Counted from the stretch's first letter, positions 35,621 to 45,378 are shown. The stretch: DNA of 64,000 bases from Mangrovimonas sp. YM274 (GCF_030908385.1 NZ_CP133091.1:2971501-3035500); one strand, 5' to 3'. The notes: a model not told the origin generated them from the letters alone. Made by a program: numbers and translations.

Positions 35621-36232
35621 ATGAAAACAATGAAACTTTTATTTGCTTTTATAGCTGTACTATCCCTATCCGCCTTTACCACCGTACCAAATGAACCTGG
35701 CTATAGTGTGGGAGACATGGCTACCGATTTTAAACTAGAGAATACTGATGGAAGAATGATTTCCTTGTCCGATTACAAAAATGCCAAAGGATTCATCGTG
35801 ATTTTCACTTGTAACACATGCCCTTATGCTGTTGCCTATGAAGACCGTATCAATGACTTGAACAAGAAATACGCTCAAAAAGGATATCCTGTAATTGCTA
35901 TTATGCCAAATAATACAGACATCAAACCTGGAGATAACATGGACGCCATGAAAGTGAGAGCTCAAGAAAAGGGCTTTACCTTTCCTTATTTAATTGACAA
36001 AAATCAAGAAATTTTCCCACAATACGGAGCTACAAAAACTCCACACGTATATGTATTGGAAAAAACCAATAGCGGCAACCAAGTAAAATATATAGGTGCT
36101 ATAGATGACAACTATCAAGATGCTTCGGCTGTTAACACCAAGTATGTTGAGAATGCTGTAGATGCCCTTTTACAAGGGAAACAAATTAAAGAGCCTCACA
36201 CTAAAGCCATTGGATGTTCCATTAAAATATAA
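35621..36232 (+). CDS. Thioredoxin-fold (AhpC/TSA/redoxin-like) exported protein
   Basis: 203 residues with a signal peptide (LLFAFIAVLSLSAFTT). Redoxin-like domain: GDMATDFKLENTDGRMISLSDYKNAKG, active site TCNTCPYAVAYEDRI (Cys64/Cys67) and a cis-Pro loop TKTPHVYVLE. CxxCPY is typical of the PRX_like1 group, thioredoxin-like proteins of unknown partner. Follows the TlpA-like gene by 5 bp; a strong terminator follows. Confidence 0.88.
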   Translation: MKTMKLLFAFIAVLSLSAFTTVPNEPGYSVGDMATDFKLENTDGRMISLSDYKNAKGFIVIFTCNTCPYAVAYEDRINDLNKKYAQKGYPVIAIMPNNTDIKPGDNMDAMKVRAQEKGFTFPYLIDKNQEIFPQYGATKTPHVYVLEKTNSGNQVKYIGAIDDNYQDASAVNTKYVENAVDALLQGKQIKEPHTKAIGCSIKI

Positions 36233-36252
36233 GTTCATCTTCCAAAAAATCG

Positions 36253-36284
36253 AAATCCGGAGTGTAACACTTCGGATTTTTTTT
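36253..36284 (+). terminator. Intrinsic terminator after the thioredoxin-fold pair
   Basis: Stem AAATCCGGAGTG/CACTTCGGATTT (one G-T pair), loop TAA, followed by a T run. Confidence 0.88.
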
Positions 36285-36306
36285 CGTCTATATGGTAAAG
36301 AAAAGT

Positions 36307-36314
36307 TAATTTTG
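36307..36314 (+). promoter_or_regulatory. -7 element of the rhodanese pair
   Basis: TAATTTTG, exact TAnnTTTG, 22 bp before the ATG of the first rhodanese gene. Confidence 0.5.
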
Positions 36315-36336
36315 TAGTTCAAAAAACACAAAAAGA

Positions 36337-36654
36337 ATGGCAGATTTAACACAAGAAGAATGGGCAGAACAGCTATCCCAAGACAATAACGCTGTAGTAT
36401 TAGACGTTAGAACCCAGGAAGAGGTTGAGGAGGAAGGTATAATCCCCAATGCCGTGCACATAGACATTTACAGAGGTCAGGAATTCATTAATGAAGTTGA
36501 AACCTTGGACAAGAGTAAAACCTTTTATGTTTACTGCAGATCTGGTAACCGAAGTGGCCAAGCCTGCGCCATTATGAACCAACTAGGCTTTGAAAACACC
36601 AACAATTTATTGGGTGGATTCAGCGAATGGACTGGGGATGTAGCGTCCATCTAA
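36337..36654 (+). CDS. Single-domain rhodanese (cytoplasmic)
   Basis: 105 residues, one rhodanese domain. LDVRTQEEVEEEGIIPNAVHID and active-site Cys67 in VYCRSGNRSGQA, then LLGGFSEWTGD. No signal peptide. Sulfur carrier or sulfurtransferase; PspE/GlpE-like. Followed after 10 bp by a lipoprotein rhodanese; likely cotranscribed. Confidence 0.92.
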   Translation: MADLTQEEWAEQLSQDNNAVVLDVRTQEEVEEEGIIPNAVHIDIYRGQEFINEVETLDKSKTFYVYCRSGNRSGQACAIMNQLGFENTNNLLGGFSEWTGDVASI

Positions 36655-36664
36655 AATAATATTT

Positions 36665-37069
36665 ATGAAACATGTTCTAATTATCTTAAGTTTAGCTTTG
36701 ATGGTACTTTCCACAGGTTGTGGATTGGACTCTAAAGGAGACGGAGACATCAAACTGGTGACTCCTGAGGAAATGCAAACACTTTTAGAACTAGAAGATG
36801 TCCAACTTATTGATGTACGCACTCAAGAAGAACACGAAGAGGGATACATCCCTGAATCTCAAAACATAGATTTCAACTCCCCTACTTTTGAAGAGGATAT
36901 TTCCAAATTAGATAAAAGCAAACCGGTGATACTGTATTGCAGAACAGGAAAACGCAGTGCAGAATGTTCGCAAAAACTCAAGGAAGCTGGATTTGTAAAA
37001 ATCTATGATTTGGAAGGTGGTTTTTCCAAATGGAAGCACGACGGACTCGACATCGATTCAAAATCATAA
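36665..37069 (+). CDS. Rhodanese-domain lipoprotein
   Basis: 134 residues. Signal with lipobox LSTGC (Cys19); rhodanese domain with LIDVRTQEEHEEGYIPESQNID and active-site Cys92 in LYCRTGKRSAEC, then LEGGFSKWKHDG. It is a periplasmic or outer-membrane-anchored counterpart of the preceding cytoplasmic rhodanese. A terminator follows. Confidence 0.92.
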   Translation: MKHVLIILSLALMVLSTGCGLDSKGDGDIKLVTPEEMQTLLELEDVQLIDVRTQEEHEEGYIPESQNIDFNSPTFEEDISKLDKSKPVILYCRTGKRSAECSQKLKEAGFVKIYDLEGGFSKWKHDGLDIDSKS

Positions 37070-37087
37070 AATACATTTAAAACAATT

Positions 37088-37119
37088 AAAAGGCCGAACT
37101 TTATTGATCGGCTTTTTTT
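37088..37119 (+). terminator. Intrinsic terminator after the rhodanese pair
   Basis: Stem AAAGGCCGA/TCGGCTTT (one unpaired G) followed by seven T. Confidence 0.8.
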
Positions 37120-37262
37120 ATGGACTTATAACTTCATTTTAAAGCTAATTTTAAGAGTCCTTTATGGATTTATAAGATAACTTCTTTTAAATTTGCCGAC
37201 AACCCTATAAATATCTGTAGAAACCGTTTTCTTTTGCAGATTTTTTAAAATTATGTTACCTA

Positions 37263-39683
37263 ATGAACAAATTTTTAGCAAGCTTATTTATTCTTGTACT
37301 GTCCATTACCGCTACCAATGCACAAGTACTTGAGCCCGTAAAATGGTCGACTGCTGTTGAAAAAATTTCCGAAACTGAGTATTATTTAGTCTCCAAAGCT
37401 ACCATCGACAAAGGATGGCACCTTTACTCCCAAAACGTTCCGGACAACGGCCCCATTCCAACAACATTTTCTTACAACAAAACAACAAATTTTGAACTTA
37501 TCAATGAAACTTTGGAAGAAGAAGGGCACACCGTAGACGACCCTGTCTTCCAAATGGAGATTAAGTTTTTTGAAGATCATGCTGAGTTTAGACAACGCAT
37601 CAAGGTATTGAATTCCGAGTTGTCCTTGGTAAAAGGAGAAGTGGAATTTATGGTTTGCGATGACCAACGCTGCTTACCTCCAAACTTTATTGATTTGGCT
37701 TTCGACCTTTCAAAAAGTACTGCCGCTGCTACTGAAAGCGCATCCATCTTTAACTCCAATGAGGAGAATGCTGCAGTAAATTCTAATATTATTGAACCTG
37801 TTAAATGGAGTACTGCTGTTGAAAGAGTATCCAACGACGAGTACAACCTGGTATCCAAAGCAACTATAGATAATGGGTGGCACCTGTATTCACAAAAAGT
37901 ACCTGACAACGGTCCAATTGCTACCGCATTCATTTATAATGAAGACGCCAATTATCAAGTTGTTGGCACAACAACAGAAGCCGAAGGCCATACGGTAAAC
38001 GACCCTGTTTTCAATATGGAAATCAAATTCTTTGAAACTACTACCGAGTTTAGACAGCGCATCAAAGTTTTGGACAAATCCCTAAAACATATCTCCGCAG
38101 AAGTGGAGTTTATGGCTTGTAACAATACTCAATGTACGGCACCAACATATGTAGATTTAAATTTCGATTTATCACAAAGTATAGCTGCATCAAAAGACAA
38201 CGCTGCTGAAATTAGCGAACCATCATCTACCGAAGACGAAAAAGGCCTTTTGGGAATTTTCTTTGTAGCCTTCCTTTCTGGATTTGCCGCCTTGCTAACA
38301 CCATGTGTTTTCCCTATGATTCCTATGACCGTAAGTTTCTTTACCAAACAAAGTAAAAGTAAAGCTGCAGGTATCAGAAATGCTATTATTTACGGTGTTT
38401 CAATCATTGTTATCTATGTGCTTTTAGGGATTTTGGTAAGTTTAATATTTGGGGCTGATGCCTTGAATGCCCTATCCACAAATGTATGGTTTAACCTCAT
38501 ATTCTTTGTCCTATTACTAGTTTTTGCAGCTTCCTTTTTGGGTGCTTTCGAAATATTACTACCTAACTCCTGGGCCAACAAAGTAGATTCCCAAGCCGAT
38601 AGAGGTGGCATGATTGGTATCTTTTTTATGGCTTTGGCATTAGCTATCGTATCGTTCTCTTGTACAGGGCCAATTGTTGGAACCTTATTAGTACAAGCGG
38701 CAGCTGGAGGCAGTCAAGTAGGTCCAATTGTTGGAATGTTAGGATTCTCTTTAGCCATAGCATTACCATTTGCCTTGTTTGCAGCATTTCCAGGATGGTT
38801 AAACTCATTACCTAAATCTGGAGGATGGCTAAATACAGTTAAAGTTGTTCTTGGATTTTTAGAATTAGCTCTTGCCTTCAAATTCTTATCCAATGCCGAC
38901 TTGGTACTACAAACACACCTATTAGAACGAGAAGTATTTATCGCTATTTGGATTGCGATTTTTGGTGCCTTGGCTTTTTACCTATTCGGAAAAATCCAAT
39001 TACCACACGATTCACCTTTATCACACATTTCTGTAGGCCGATTAAGTTTAGGACTTTTAGTATTATCGTTTACTATTTATATGATTCCTGGACTATGGGG
39101 AGCGCCTTTAAATTTAATCAGTGCTTTTCCTCCTCCATTAGATTATAGTGAGTCACCGTATGGTGTAGGAAATTCAAAAGGTGGCGGTGGAGCTGCTTCT
39201 GCAAGTCATGAAGACCTTCCTGACGGTGCTCATTTATTAGCCCCTCACCAAATTTTAGCCTTTAATGATTATGACAAAGGCTTGGCGTATGCCAAAGAAG
39301 TTGGCAAACCTGTAATGCTGGACTTTACGGGATGGGCCTGCGTAAATTGCCGTAAAATGGAACAAAATGTTTGGGTGAAAGATAACATCCTAAACATTTT
39401 GAAAAACGATGTGGTATTGATTTCATTATATGTAGATGACAAACGTCCGCTTCCTGAGGGTGAAGTGATGGAATCGCAATTGAAACCAGGAAAACAGTTA
39501 AAGTATATTGGTCAAAAGTGGAGCGAATTCCAAACCATTAAATACAAAACCAATACACAGCCTTTCTATGTTTTAATGGGCCATGATGAAGCCAACTTGA
39601 ATACGCCTGTTGGTTACACTCCCAATGCTGAAGAATATCACACTTGGCTAGAAAATGGTTTAAACAATTTCAAAACCGAATAA
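37263..39683 (+). CDS. dsbD: Thiol:disulfide interchange protein DsbD with duplicated N-terminal domain
   Basis: 806 residues. Signal peptide to Ala20; then two homologous nDsbD-like domains (about 23-150 and 178-305), each with [23 protein letters not shown], DPVFxMEIKFFE and a Cys-x4-Cys pair (Cys132/Cys137 and Cys286/Cys291). Next comes the eight-helix transmembrane electron carrier with [16 protein letters not shown] (Cys348) and [10 protein letters not shown], and finally a thioredoxin domain with [10 protein letters not shown]. It passes electrons from cytoplasmic thioredoxin to periplasmic partners. Two N-domains are more than usual; the copies differ at many synonymous sites, so the duplication is old. 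TlpA-like and thioredoxin-fold neighbours are plausible partners. Confidence 0.92.
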   Translation: MNKFLASLFILVLSITATNAQVLEPVKWSTAVEKISETEYYLVSKATIDKGWHLYSQNVPDNGPIPTTFSYNKTTNFELINETLEEEGHTVDDPVFQMEIKFFEDHAEFRQRIKVLNSELSLVKGEVEFMVCDDQRCLPPNFIDLAFDLSKSTAAATESASIFNSNEENAAVNSNIIEPVKWSTAVERVSNDEYNLVSKATIDNGWHLYSQKVPDNGPIATAFIYNEDANYQVVGTTTEAEGHTVNDPVFNMEIKFFETTTEFRQRIKVLDKSLKHISAEVEFMACNNTQCTAPTYVDLNFDLSQSIAASKDNAAEISEPSSTEDEKGLLGIFFVAFLSGFAALLTPCVFPMIPMTVSFFTKQSKSKAAGIRNAIIYGVSIIVIYVLLGILVSLIFGADALNALSTNVWFNLIFFVLLLVFAASFLGAFEILLPNSWANKVDSQADRGGMIGIFFMALALAIVSFSCTGPIVGTLLVQAAAGGSQVGPIVGMLGFSLAIALPFALFAAFPGWLNSLPKSGGWLNTVKVVLGFLELALAFKFLSNADLVLQTHLLEREVFIAIWIAIFGALAFYLFGKIQLPHDSPLSHISVGRLSLGLLVLSFTIYMIPGLWGAPLNLISAFPPPLDYSESPYGVGNSKGGGGAASASHEDLPDGAHLLAPHQILAFNDYDKGLAYAKEVGKPVMLDFTGWACVNCRKMEQNVWVKDNILNILKNDVVLISLYVDDKRPLPEGEVMESQLKPGKQLKYIGQKWSEFQTIKYKTNTQPFYVLMGHDEANLNTPVGYTPNAEEYHTWLENGLNNFKTE

Positions 39684-39687
39684 CAAT

Positions 39688-39717
39688 AAAAAAACCTTCC
39701 GATTGGGAGGTTTTTTT
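39688..39717. terminator. Bidirectional intrinsic terminator between dsbD and ackA
   Basis: Stem CCTTCC/GGGAGG (one G-T pair), loop GATT, flanked by runs of A and T; lies between two convergent genes. Confidence 0.88.
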
Positions 39718-39720
39718 ATA

Positions 39721-40905
39721 CTATTTAGTGACTAGCTCATAACTCTGTTTGGCAATCTCCAACTCTTCATTAGTAGGAATAACCAATACTTTCACCCTAG
39801 AAGTTTCAGTGCTTATGTCCCTTGCATCTTTAGACCTTATAGCGTTTAGTTCAGTATTCAATTGAATTCCTAAAAAGTCCATATCCTCACACACTAAGCC
39901 TCTTAGCACATCACTGTTCTCGCCAATCCCTGCCGTAAACACAATGGCATCCAAACCGTTCATAGCCGCTGCGTAAGCGCCAATAAACTTTTTAATGCGG
40001 TAGGCATTCATCTCTAATGCCAGCAAACAATCCTTATTGCCATTACCAGCCTCGGCTTCTATTTCCCGTAAATCGCTAAATCCAGTCAAGCCCAACATAC
40101 CACTCTTTTTGGATAAAATATCAGACATTTCCTCTTTGGAATATCCATACTTATTCATAAGATAAAAGATAACGGTTTGATCAATTGCACCACTTCGGGT
40201 TCCCATAATTAAACCTTCGTTAGGGCCAAACCCCAAAGTGTGATCCAAACTTTTACCTTCATGTACAGCCGTCATACTACAGCCATTCCCCAAGTGGATT
40301 GTGATAATTTTAGCGCTTGGATTTTTCAAGAATGCAACAGCCTCTTCGGAAACAAATTTGTGAGAAATCCCATGGAATCCATACACCCGAATTCCCTGAT
40401 CCAAATACTTATTTTCAATAGCATATTTATATACTTTTTGAGGAAGTGATTGATGAAAAGCGGTATCGAATACGGCAACCTGTTTCGCATTTGGAAAAAT
40501 ACGCTCTGCCACCAATACACCTTCATAGTTTGGAGGATTATGCAAAGGTGCCAAGGAAAACAAACTTTTTATTTTATGTTTCACCTTCTCATCAATCTCT
40601 ATGGTATCCGAGAAATCCTTACCGCCATGCACAATACGATGTCCTACAACATCAATTTCATCTACGTTTGCAATGACTCCCTTTTTGGGGTCCATCAGTA
40701 ATTTAGCAACTTCAGACAAACCAAAGGCATGGTCTGCTACTGGAATGTTTAAAGTAATCCCTTCACTGCCCTTTTTATAAACAATTGCCCCTACATCCAA
40801 ACCAATACGTTCCACCAATCCAGAGGCAACGACAGTTTCTGAAGGCATTTCAATCAATTGGAATTTAATAGAAGAACTTCCTGAATTTATTACAAGTGTT
40901 TTCAT
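39721..40905 (-). CDS. ackA: Acetate kinase
   Basis: 394 residues, ASKHA fold. VINSGSSSIKFQL, VGHRIVHGGKDF, VFDTAFHQSLP, GFHGISHKFV, HLGNGCSMTAVHEGKSLDHTLGFGPNEGLIMGTRSGAID and FTAGIGENSD are all standard. Makes ATP and acetate from acetyl phosphate. It lies 16 bp after pta on the same strand, the usual fermentative/overflow pair. Confidence 0.98.
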   Translation of the reverse strand: MKTLVINSGSSSIKFQLIEMPSETVVASGLVERIGLDVGAIVYKKGSEGITLNIPVADHAFGLSEVAKLLMDPKKGVIANVDEIDVVGHRIVHGGKDFSDTIEIDEKVKHKIKSLFSLAPLHNPPNYEGVLVAERIFPNAKQVAVFDTAFHQSLPQKVYKYAIENKYLDQGIRVYGFHGISHKFVSEEAVAFLKNPSAKIITIHLGNGCSMTAVHEGKSLDHTLGFGPNEGLIMGTRSGAIDQTVIFYLMNKYGYSKEEMSDILSKKSGMLGLTGFSDLREIEAEAGNGNKDCLLALEMNAYRIKKFIGAYAAAMNGLDAIVFTAGIGENSDVLRGLVCEDMDFLGIQLNTELNAIRSKDARDISTETSRVKVLVIPTNEELEIAKQSYELVTK

Positions 40906-40921
40906 ACAAAAATTATAAAGG

Positions 40922-43015
40922 TTATAGGCCCTGTGCCTGTATAGCGGTTAATACTACAGTGTTGAACACATCATCAATGGTACAACCTCTACTTAAATCG
41001 TTTACGGGTTTATTGAGCCCTTGCAACATTGGTCCAATGGCCAATGCACCGGTTTCTCGCTGAACGGCCTTATAGGTGTTGTTACCCGTATTTAAATCTG
41101 GGAATATTAACACCGTAGCTTGTCCTGCCACTTCAGAATCCGGCATTTTGTTTTTTCCTACTACAGGATCAACGGCTGCATCATATTGAATAGGACCTTC
41201 CACTTTTAAATCTGGGCACTGTTGTTTTACAATTTGAGTAGCTGCCCTTACCACCTCAACGTCTTCTCCTTTACCTGAGGAACCAGAAGAATAGGACAAC
41301 ATCGCTACTTTCGGTTCAATACCGAAGGCCTCACTACTTCTAGCTGAAGAAATAGCAATCTCAGCCAATTGTTCGGCATTAGGATTTGGATTGATGGCGC
41401 AATCGCCAAAAATAGATACCCTATCATCCAAACACATAAAGAAAATAGAGGACACAATGGAACACCCCGGTTTGGTTTTAATAAACTGAAGTGCGGGACG
41501 AATAGTATGCTGCGTAGTATGGATAGCTCCAGACACCATACCATCGGCATCGCCTTTGTAAATCATCATGGTACCAAAATAGGACAAATCGTTCATCAAG
41601 TCCCTGGCCATGTCCATGTTTACATTTTTATGTTTACGCAATTCGTAAAAGGTTTCCACATAATCCTCAAACTTCTCATATTTTGCAGGTTCAATAATCT
41701 GGACTTTGGAACGGTCCATATTCAAACCTAACTCATCTATTTTGGTTTTGATTTCCTTTTTATTTCCTAAGAGTACTAAATCTACCAAATCCAGCAATGA
41801 AAGTCTTGCGGCCGCCGTTAGGATACGTGCGTCTGTAGCTTCCGGCAGTACGATGCGCTTTTTCTCTTTTCTAGCCTTTTGAATTAATTTATACTGAAAC
41901 ATTCTAGGCGTCATCACCTTGGTCTCAAAAGCGGTTAATTTCTCAAATATGTCTTCCATAGACACATATTTTTGAAAGGTAGCTATCGAGGTAAGGATTT
42001 TCTCTTTACTCTCTGCATAAATATTAGACTTGATACCTCCTATTCTTTGGGTAACCTCAAAGGTCCCTTTGTTTACCGACACAATGGGCACTACATTTGA
42101 AAGTCCATCGATCAATTGTAAAATAGGTTCTTCTGGCATCAAACCTCCAGTTAGGATAATTCCAGAAATATTTGGATAATTACTTGATAAATGCGCTTGC
42201 AAAGAGCCTAAAATCAAATCGGCACGATCACCAGGCATAATCAACAAACTTCCTTCCTTTATATGTGTCAGGAAATTCCGAAGTTGCATGGCACCTACGG
42301 CAAAGCTTCCCGATTGGTTTCCCATGTGCTCTTCTCCAAATAAAACCTGTCCTTCTAAAGCATCCGTAATTTCCGTTAAAGTAGGGAATGCCAAAGTATC
42401 TACTAAGGGAATGGTAATAACCTCAACTTCTTCCGGAATAAATGCGTTGATGGACTTCTCCAGCAAAGTGGCATTTTTAGATTGAATTTTATTGGCTATC
42501 AAAGCCAAAATTTCCACATCTTGACTTTTAAAGGTTTGGTAAGCCATTTCCAAGCTTCCTATAAACTTATCCAACGTTTTTCCTACACCACTACTCACAA
42601 TCACTGTAGGTAGCCCCAGGTTTTTTGCTATATTGACATTCCAATCAAACTCAAATACACTGCCTTCACCAACAAAATCGGTACCTTCTACCAATACAAA
42701 ATCATATTGGTCTTCCAGTGCTTTATACTTCTTGATAATAATATCCAGAGACTCTCCAATTTTCCCTGCATTTCTATTCTGAATGATCTCTTGGCGTGTC
42801 AAGGCATAGGCATCTTCATAAGGTATGTCTAAATTAAAATAGGTAAGAATTGTATCAATATGATTATCCTTAACACCTTCTTCCTGATTACTTATAATTG
42901 GTCTGAAATAAGCTACTTTAGGTGTTTTCCCTAAAAGCGCCTGCATAAGTCCTAAGGACACAATTGACTTACCACTATTGGTCTCTAAGGTTGCAATGTA
43001 AAGCCCTTTATTCAT
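40922..43015 (-). CDS. pta: Phosphate acetyltransferase (long form)
   Basis: 697 residues. N-terminal P-loop/BioD-like domain (LYIATLETNSGKSIVSLGLMQ), a central DRTGG domain, and the C-terminal catalytic domain with IVLPEATDARILTAAARLS, DADGMVSGAIHTTQHTIRPALQFIKTK, SYSSGSSGKG and VFPDLNTGNNTYKAVQR. Converts acetyl-CoA and phosphate to acetyl phosphate. A 14-bp FNR-like palindrome lies about 77 bp upstream, but no -7 element fits it. Confidence 0.97.
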   Translation of the reverse strand: MNKGLYIATLETNSGKSIVSLGLMQALLGKTPKVAYFRPIISNQEEGVKDNHIDTILTYFNLDIPYEDAYALTRQEIIQNRNAGKIGESLDIIIKKYKALEDQYDFVLVEGTDFVGEGSVFEFDWNVNIAKNLGLPTVIVSSGVGKTLDKFIGSLEMAYQTFKSQDVEILALIANKIQSKNATLLEKSINAFIPEEVEVITIPLVDTLAFPTLTEITDALEGQVLFGEEHMGNQSGSFAVGAMQLRNFLTHIKEGSLLIMPGDRADLILGSLQAHLSSNYPNISGIILTGGLMPEEPILQLIDGLSNVVPIVSVNKGTFEVTQRIGGIKSNIYAESKEKILTSIATFQKYVSMEDIFEKLTAFETKVMTPRMFQYKLIQKARKEKKRIVLPEATDARILTAAARLSLLDLVDLVLLGNKKEIKTKIDELGLNMDRSKVQIIEPAKYEKFEDYVETFYELRKHKNVNMDMARDLMNDLSYFGTMMIYKGDADGMVSGAIHTTQHTIRPALQFIKTKPGCSIVSSIFFMCLDDRVSIFGDCAINPNPNAEQLAEIAISSARSSEAFGIEPKVAMLSYSSGSSGKGEDVEVVRAATQIVKQQCPDLKVEGPIQYDAAVDPVVGKNKMPDSEVAGQATVLIFPDLNTGNNTYKAVQRETGALAIGPMLQGLNKPVNDLSRGCTIDDVFNTVVLTAIQAQGL

Positions 43016-43091
43016 GGTTGTTTACTTTTAGTTTGTAATTACAGAACCCCTTTGGTCGAGATTCCTGTTTATTTTAAGAATTGAAATCCCT

Positions 43092-43105
43092 TTGATCTGC
43101 ATCAA
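43092..43105. promoter_or_regulatory. FNR-like palindrome upstream of pta (weak)
   Basis: TTGATCTGCATCAA is a perfect TTGAT-N4-ATCAA; flanking T and A extend it by one pair. The half-site differs (TTGAT instead of ATGAT/C) from the sites near uspA and hemN, and no TAnnTTTG stands at the matching distance. Confidence 0.35.
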
Positions 43106-43374
43106 AAAAGATTCCTGTTGTTTACCAACATCTTTTATCACTAATTGCTTGAAGCCGTTTCGGTAATTGGGGTGCGAATTTACATAAACTCTTCTTATTA
43201 CTCCTATCCTTATGAAAGCCGTCCTAAAATAAACAGAGACAAACACAAATCCACTTAAATCACTGTAATAAAAATAGTTAAATACGAATTTAAGGATAAT
43301 TTTCCAATCCAAAACCCTATATGGGCTAACAGCTTAATTTAATTAAAAAGATTGTTGCTACTTTCAAATTGATT

Positions 43375-43413
43375 AAAAACAAAGGCCCCATTTAGTATTT
43401 AAATGAGGCCTTA
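43375..43413 (-). terminator. Intrinsic terminator of the yceI-porin operon
   Basis: Long stem AAGGCC..CATTTA/TAAATG..GGCCTT around a short loop with one mismatch, followed on the minus strand by TTTGTTTTT. Confidence 0.8.
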
Positions 43414-43465
43414 TCCATCAATCAACACTAACTTAATACAACATATTAAGCAGCTCTTTTATAAT

Positions 43466-44728
43466 TTAGAAGCTAATTACGGCTTCCATCATTAGTCCAT
43501 CGAATTGACCATCGTGTAAGATGCTATCTGTTGCATAACCGTCATATGTTTGGTTAACATATTCCGCTTTTACAAGAATGTTGTTTGTCATGAACCAACC
43601 AGCTGCCAAGTTGAATCTTGAAATTTCAACATCATCTCCACTTCTGTCTTCTGCATCTACCATGTTGTAACGTCCACCTACGTAGAAGTTCTCGTTGCGA
43701 CCAAATCTGTAGATTAACTCTCCAGCGTATTGGTTAGCGCTTCTTCTTTCAGCTTCAGAATTACGTCTACCGTTTGCAACCTCAACAGTTCCAAAAAACT
43801 CCAATCCTCTATATTTTACGAATGGGTTAATCATGTAAGCAGTTACTTTGTTACCAAAGTTTGGATTGTAACGTCCAGATCTGAAGTTGTCATCAGCACC
43901 TTCTTCCTGCATTACGTGGTAGTATCTTGCTCCCGTACGGTCTGCACTGTATAGGTAAGAACTTGCAACGCTACCTGTGTTGTAAAGAGACCCTGTTAAA
44001 CGTAATCTCAAATCATCAGTAACTTGTTTGTCATATCCTAATTTTGCCAAGAAAGAAGCTCCATTAGCGTCATTTTTAACTGTAGATTGGTTCAATTTAC
44101 CGTTAGAGAAGCCAACCATTCCAATGAAACCACTGTTTCTATAGTAAAGTTCTGCACCTACTTCTGTAGTGAAAGCGTCCATGATCAAGTTTCCAACAAA
44201 TGGGTTGTAGATAGCTTGCGCGTTATCACTTCTTCTAAAGTGAGCATCACCATAGTTGTTTTCCATGTGCCCAATTCTAATAGTAGTGTGTTTCATTAGG
44301 TCTTCCAAAAGTCCTTCTTTGATGAAGTCTAATTTGTCAATTTGGAAGTACCCTCCTTTTACATATGGTTCTGGGTGGTGTCTAGAACTCAAGTAAGTTC
44401 TTAAGTGCATACGTACCCCATCTGCTAGTGCCACGTCCAAATCTAAGTTTGCGGTAGCTAGGTTAAAGTTACTTCCTAATTCGTCCAAAGCCACGGCTCC
44501 TGAGTTTTCATGATCTAATGCTTGGAATTGTAAAGCGAATGATCCACCTACTCTTACTCGAATACCATCAAAAGTTGAAATGGTATCTTTTGGAGATTCA
44601 AATACATTAACACCGTTTTTATCTGGCTCTCTGTAATTGTCTAAACTTCTATGATTTTTTTGGGCATAACTGTTAAGTCCTCCGATTAACATGACTGCCA
44701 GTACTGAATTTCTAAAAATTGATTTCAT
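43466..44728 (-). CDS. Outer-membrane porin-like beta-barrel
   Basis: 420 residues. Signal peptide MKSIFRNSVLAVMLIGGLNSYAQ. Barrel strands such as RVGGSFALQFQAL, NLDLDVALADGVRMHLRTYLSS, TIRIGHMENNYGDAHFRRSDN, TEVGAELYYRN, FYVGGRYNMVDAE and the C-terminal MMEAVISF with terminal Phe (BAM signal) resemble phosphate-selective or generic porins (OprO/P-like). It is 40 bp downstream of yceI, same strand, without a promoter between, so it should share the FNR-like-controlled promoter. Confidence 0.82.
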   Translation of the reverse strand: MKSIFRNSVLAVMLIGGLNSYAQKNHRSLDNYREPDKNGVNVFESPKDTISTFDGIRVRVGGSFALQFQALDHENSGAVALDELGSNFNLATANLDLDVALADGVRMHLRTYLSSRHHPEPYVKGGYFQIDKLDFIKEGLLEDLMKHTTIRIGHMENNYGDAHFRRSDNAQAIYNPFVGNLIMDAFTTEVGAELYYRNSGFIGMVGFSNGKLNQSTVKNDANGASFLAKLGYDKQVTDDLRLRLTGSLYNTGSVASSYLYSADRTGARYYHVMQEEGADDNFRSGRYNPNFGNKVTAYMINPFVKYRGLEFFGTVEVANGRRNSEAERRSANQYAGELIYRFGRNENFYVGGRYNMVDAEDRSGDDVEISRFNLAAGWFMTNNILVKAEYVNQTYDGYATDSILHDGQFDGLMMEAVISF

Positions 44729-44768
44729 GTCTTAAGTTTTTTTTGCGTTAGATTTTGTTGTTTTTAAT

Positions 44769-45353
44769 TTAGTTTATCATGATGGTATTAAATTCTATGG
44801 TAAGCGCATCTCCAGTGGTCACTGTTCCAAACAATGCCGTTGGAGGCTCTACATTAAAGTCGGTCATTTTAATATTCTTACTTCCTTTTAATGTAGCTTG
44901 ATTGCCTTTTAATGCAAGCTCAAAATCCAATCCTACCTTCTTGGTGGTTCCTGAAATGGTTAAGTTTCCTTCAGCAGCTACTTTGTATGTTCCATTTCCT
45001 AGATCTTGAACACTTTTAGTATTTAAAAGTTCAAAAGTGATGTACTTGTACTTGTTCGTTTTTAAAGCTTTATAGGAGTTTTTGTCCATTGCAGACTTTC
45101 CGCTCTTCAAGCTTTCGGCTTCAATTTCTATTTTAAGATTATTAATTGTAAGGCCACCTGTTGTTGTAATGTCCAAACTTCCTTTTTGATTTTCCGCAGT
45201 TTCTTCCCAATCGTGCAAGCTTGAAGTTCCTTTTACTACCAAAGTAGAGCTTTGATTGTTCAACTTGAACTGTTGTGCAAAAGAAGCTGTAGATGAAATG
45301 AACAGTAACGCCAAAACACTAAGTGCGATGTTCATTTTTTTAAGCGTTTTCAT
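44769..45353 (-). CDS. YceI family exported lipid-binding protein
   Basis: 194 residues from the Met at 45353 (signal MKTLKKMNIALSVLALLFISSTASFAQ). A frame from 45389 would extend into the 5' region and has a poor N-terminus. YceI beta-barrel lipocalin-like fold: SSTLVVKGTSSLHDWEETAEN, LKIEIEAESLKSGKSAMDKNSYKALK, ITFELLNTKSV, YKVAAEGNLTISGTTKKVGLDFEL and MTDFNVEPPTALFGTVTTGDALTIEFN. Binds isoprenoid or quinone-like lipids in the periplasm. Preceded by two FNR-like sites and a -7-like element; start site chosen agrees with a 20-nt leader. Confidence 0.92.
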   Translation of the reverse strand: MKTLKKMNIALSVLALLFISSTASFAQQFKLNNQSSTLVVKGTSSLHDWEETAENQKGSLDITTTGGLTINNLKIEIEAESLKSGKSAMDKNSYKALKTNKYKYITFELLNTKSVQDLGNGTYKVAAEGNLTISGTTKKVGLDFELALKGNQATLKGSKNIKMTDFNVEPPTALFGTVTTGDALTIEFNTIMIN

Positions 45354-45378
45354 AACCGTTTTGTTTATTATTATGGTA

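Larger units (their letters stand above)
43016..43465. other. Intergenic region between the porin gene and pta
   Basis: About 450 bp without a convincing gene. Holds the pta upstream region with a TTGAT-N4-ATCAA palindrome (43092-43105) and the porin terminator (43375-43413). A 94-residue minus-strand frame in it has no recognisable features. Confidence 0.6.

Noticed and set aside
37320-38180. Recent segmental duplication inside dsbD
   Set aside because: The two N-terminal repeats are similar as protein but differ at many synonymous sites, so it is an old domain duplication and not an assembly error.
43028-43312. 94-residue minus-strand reading frame between pta and the porin
   Set aside because: No family resemblance, no promoter, and it covers the pta upstream region; composition looks like translated intergenic DNA.
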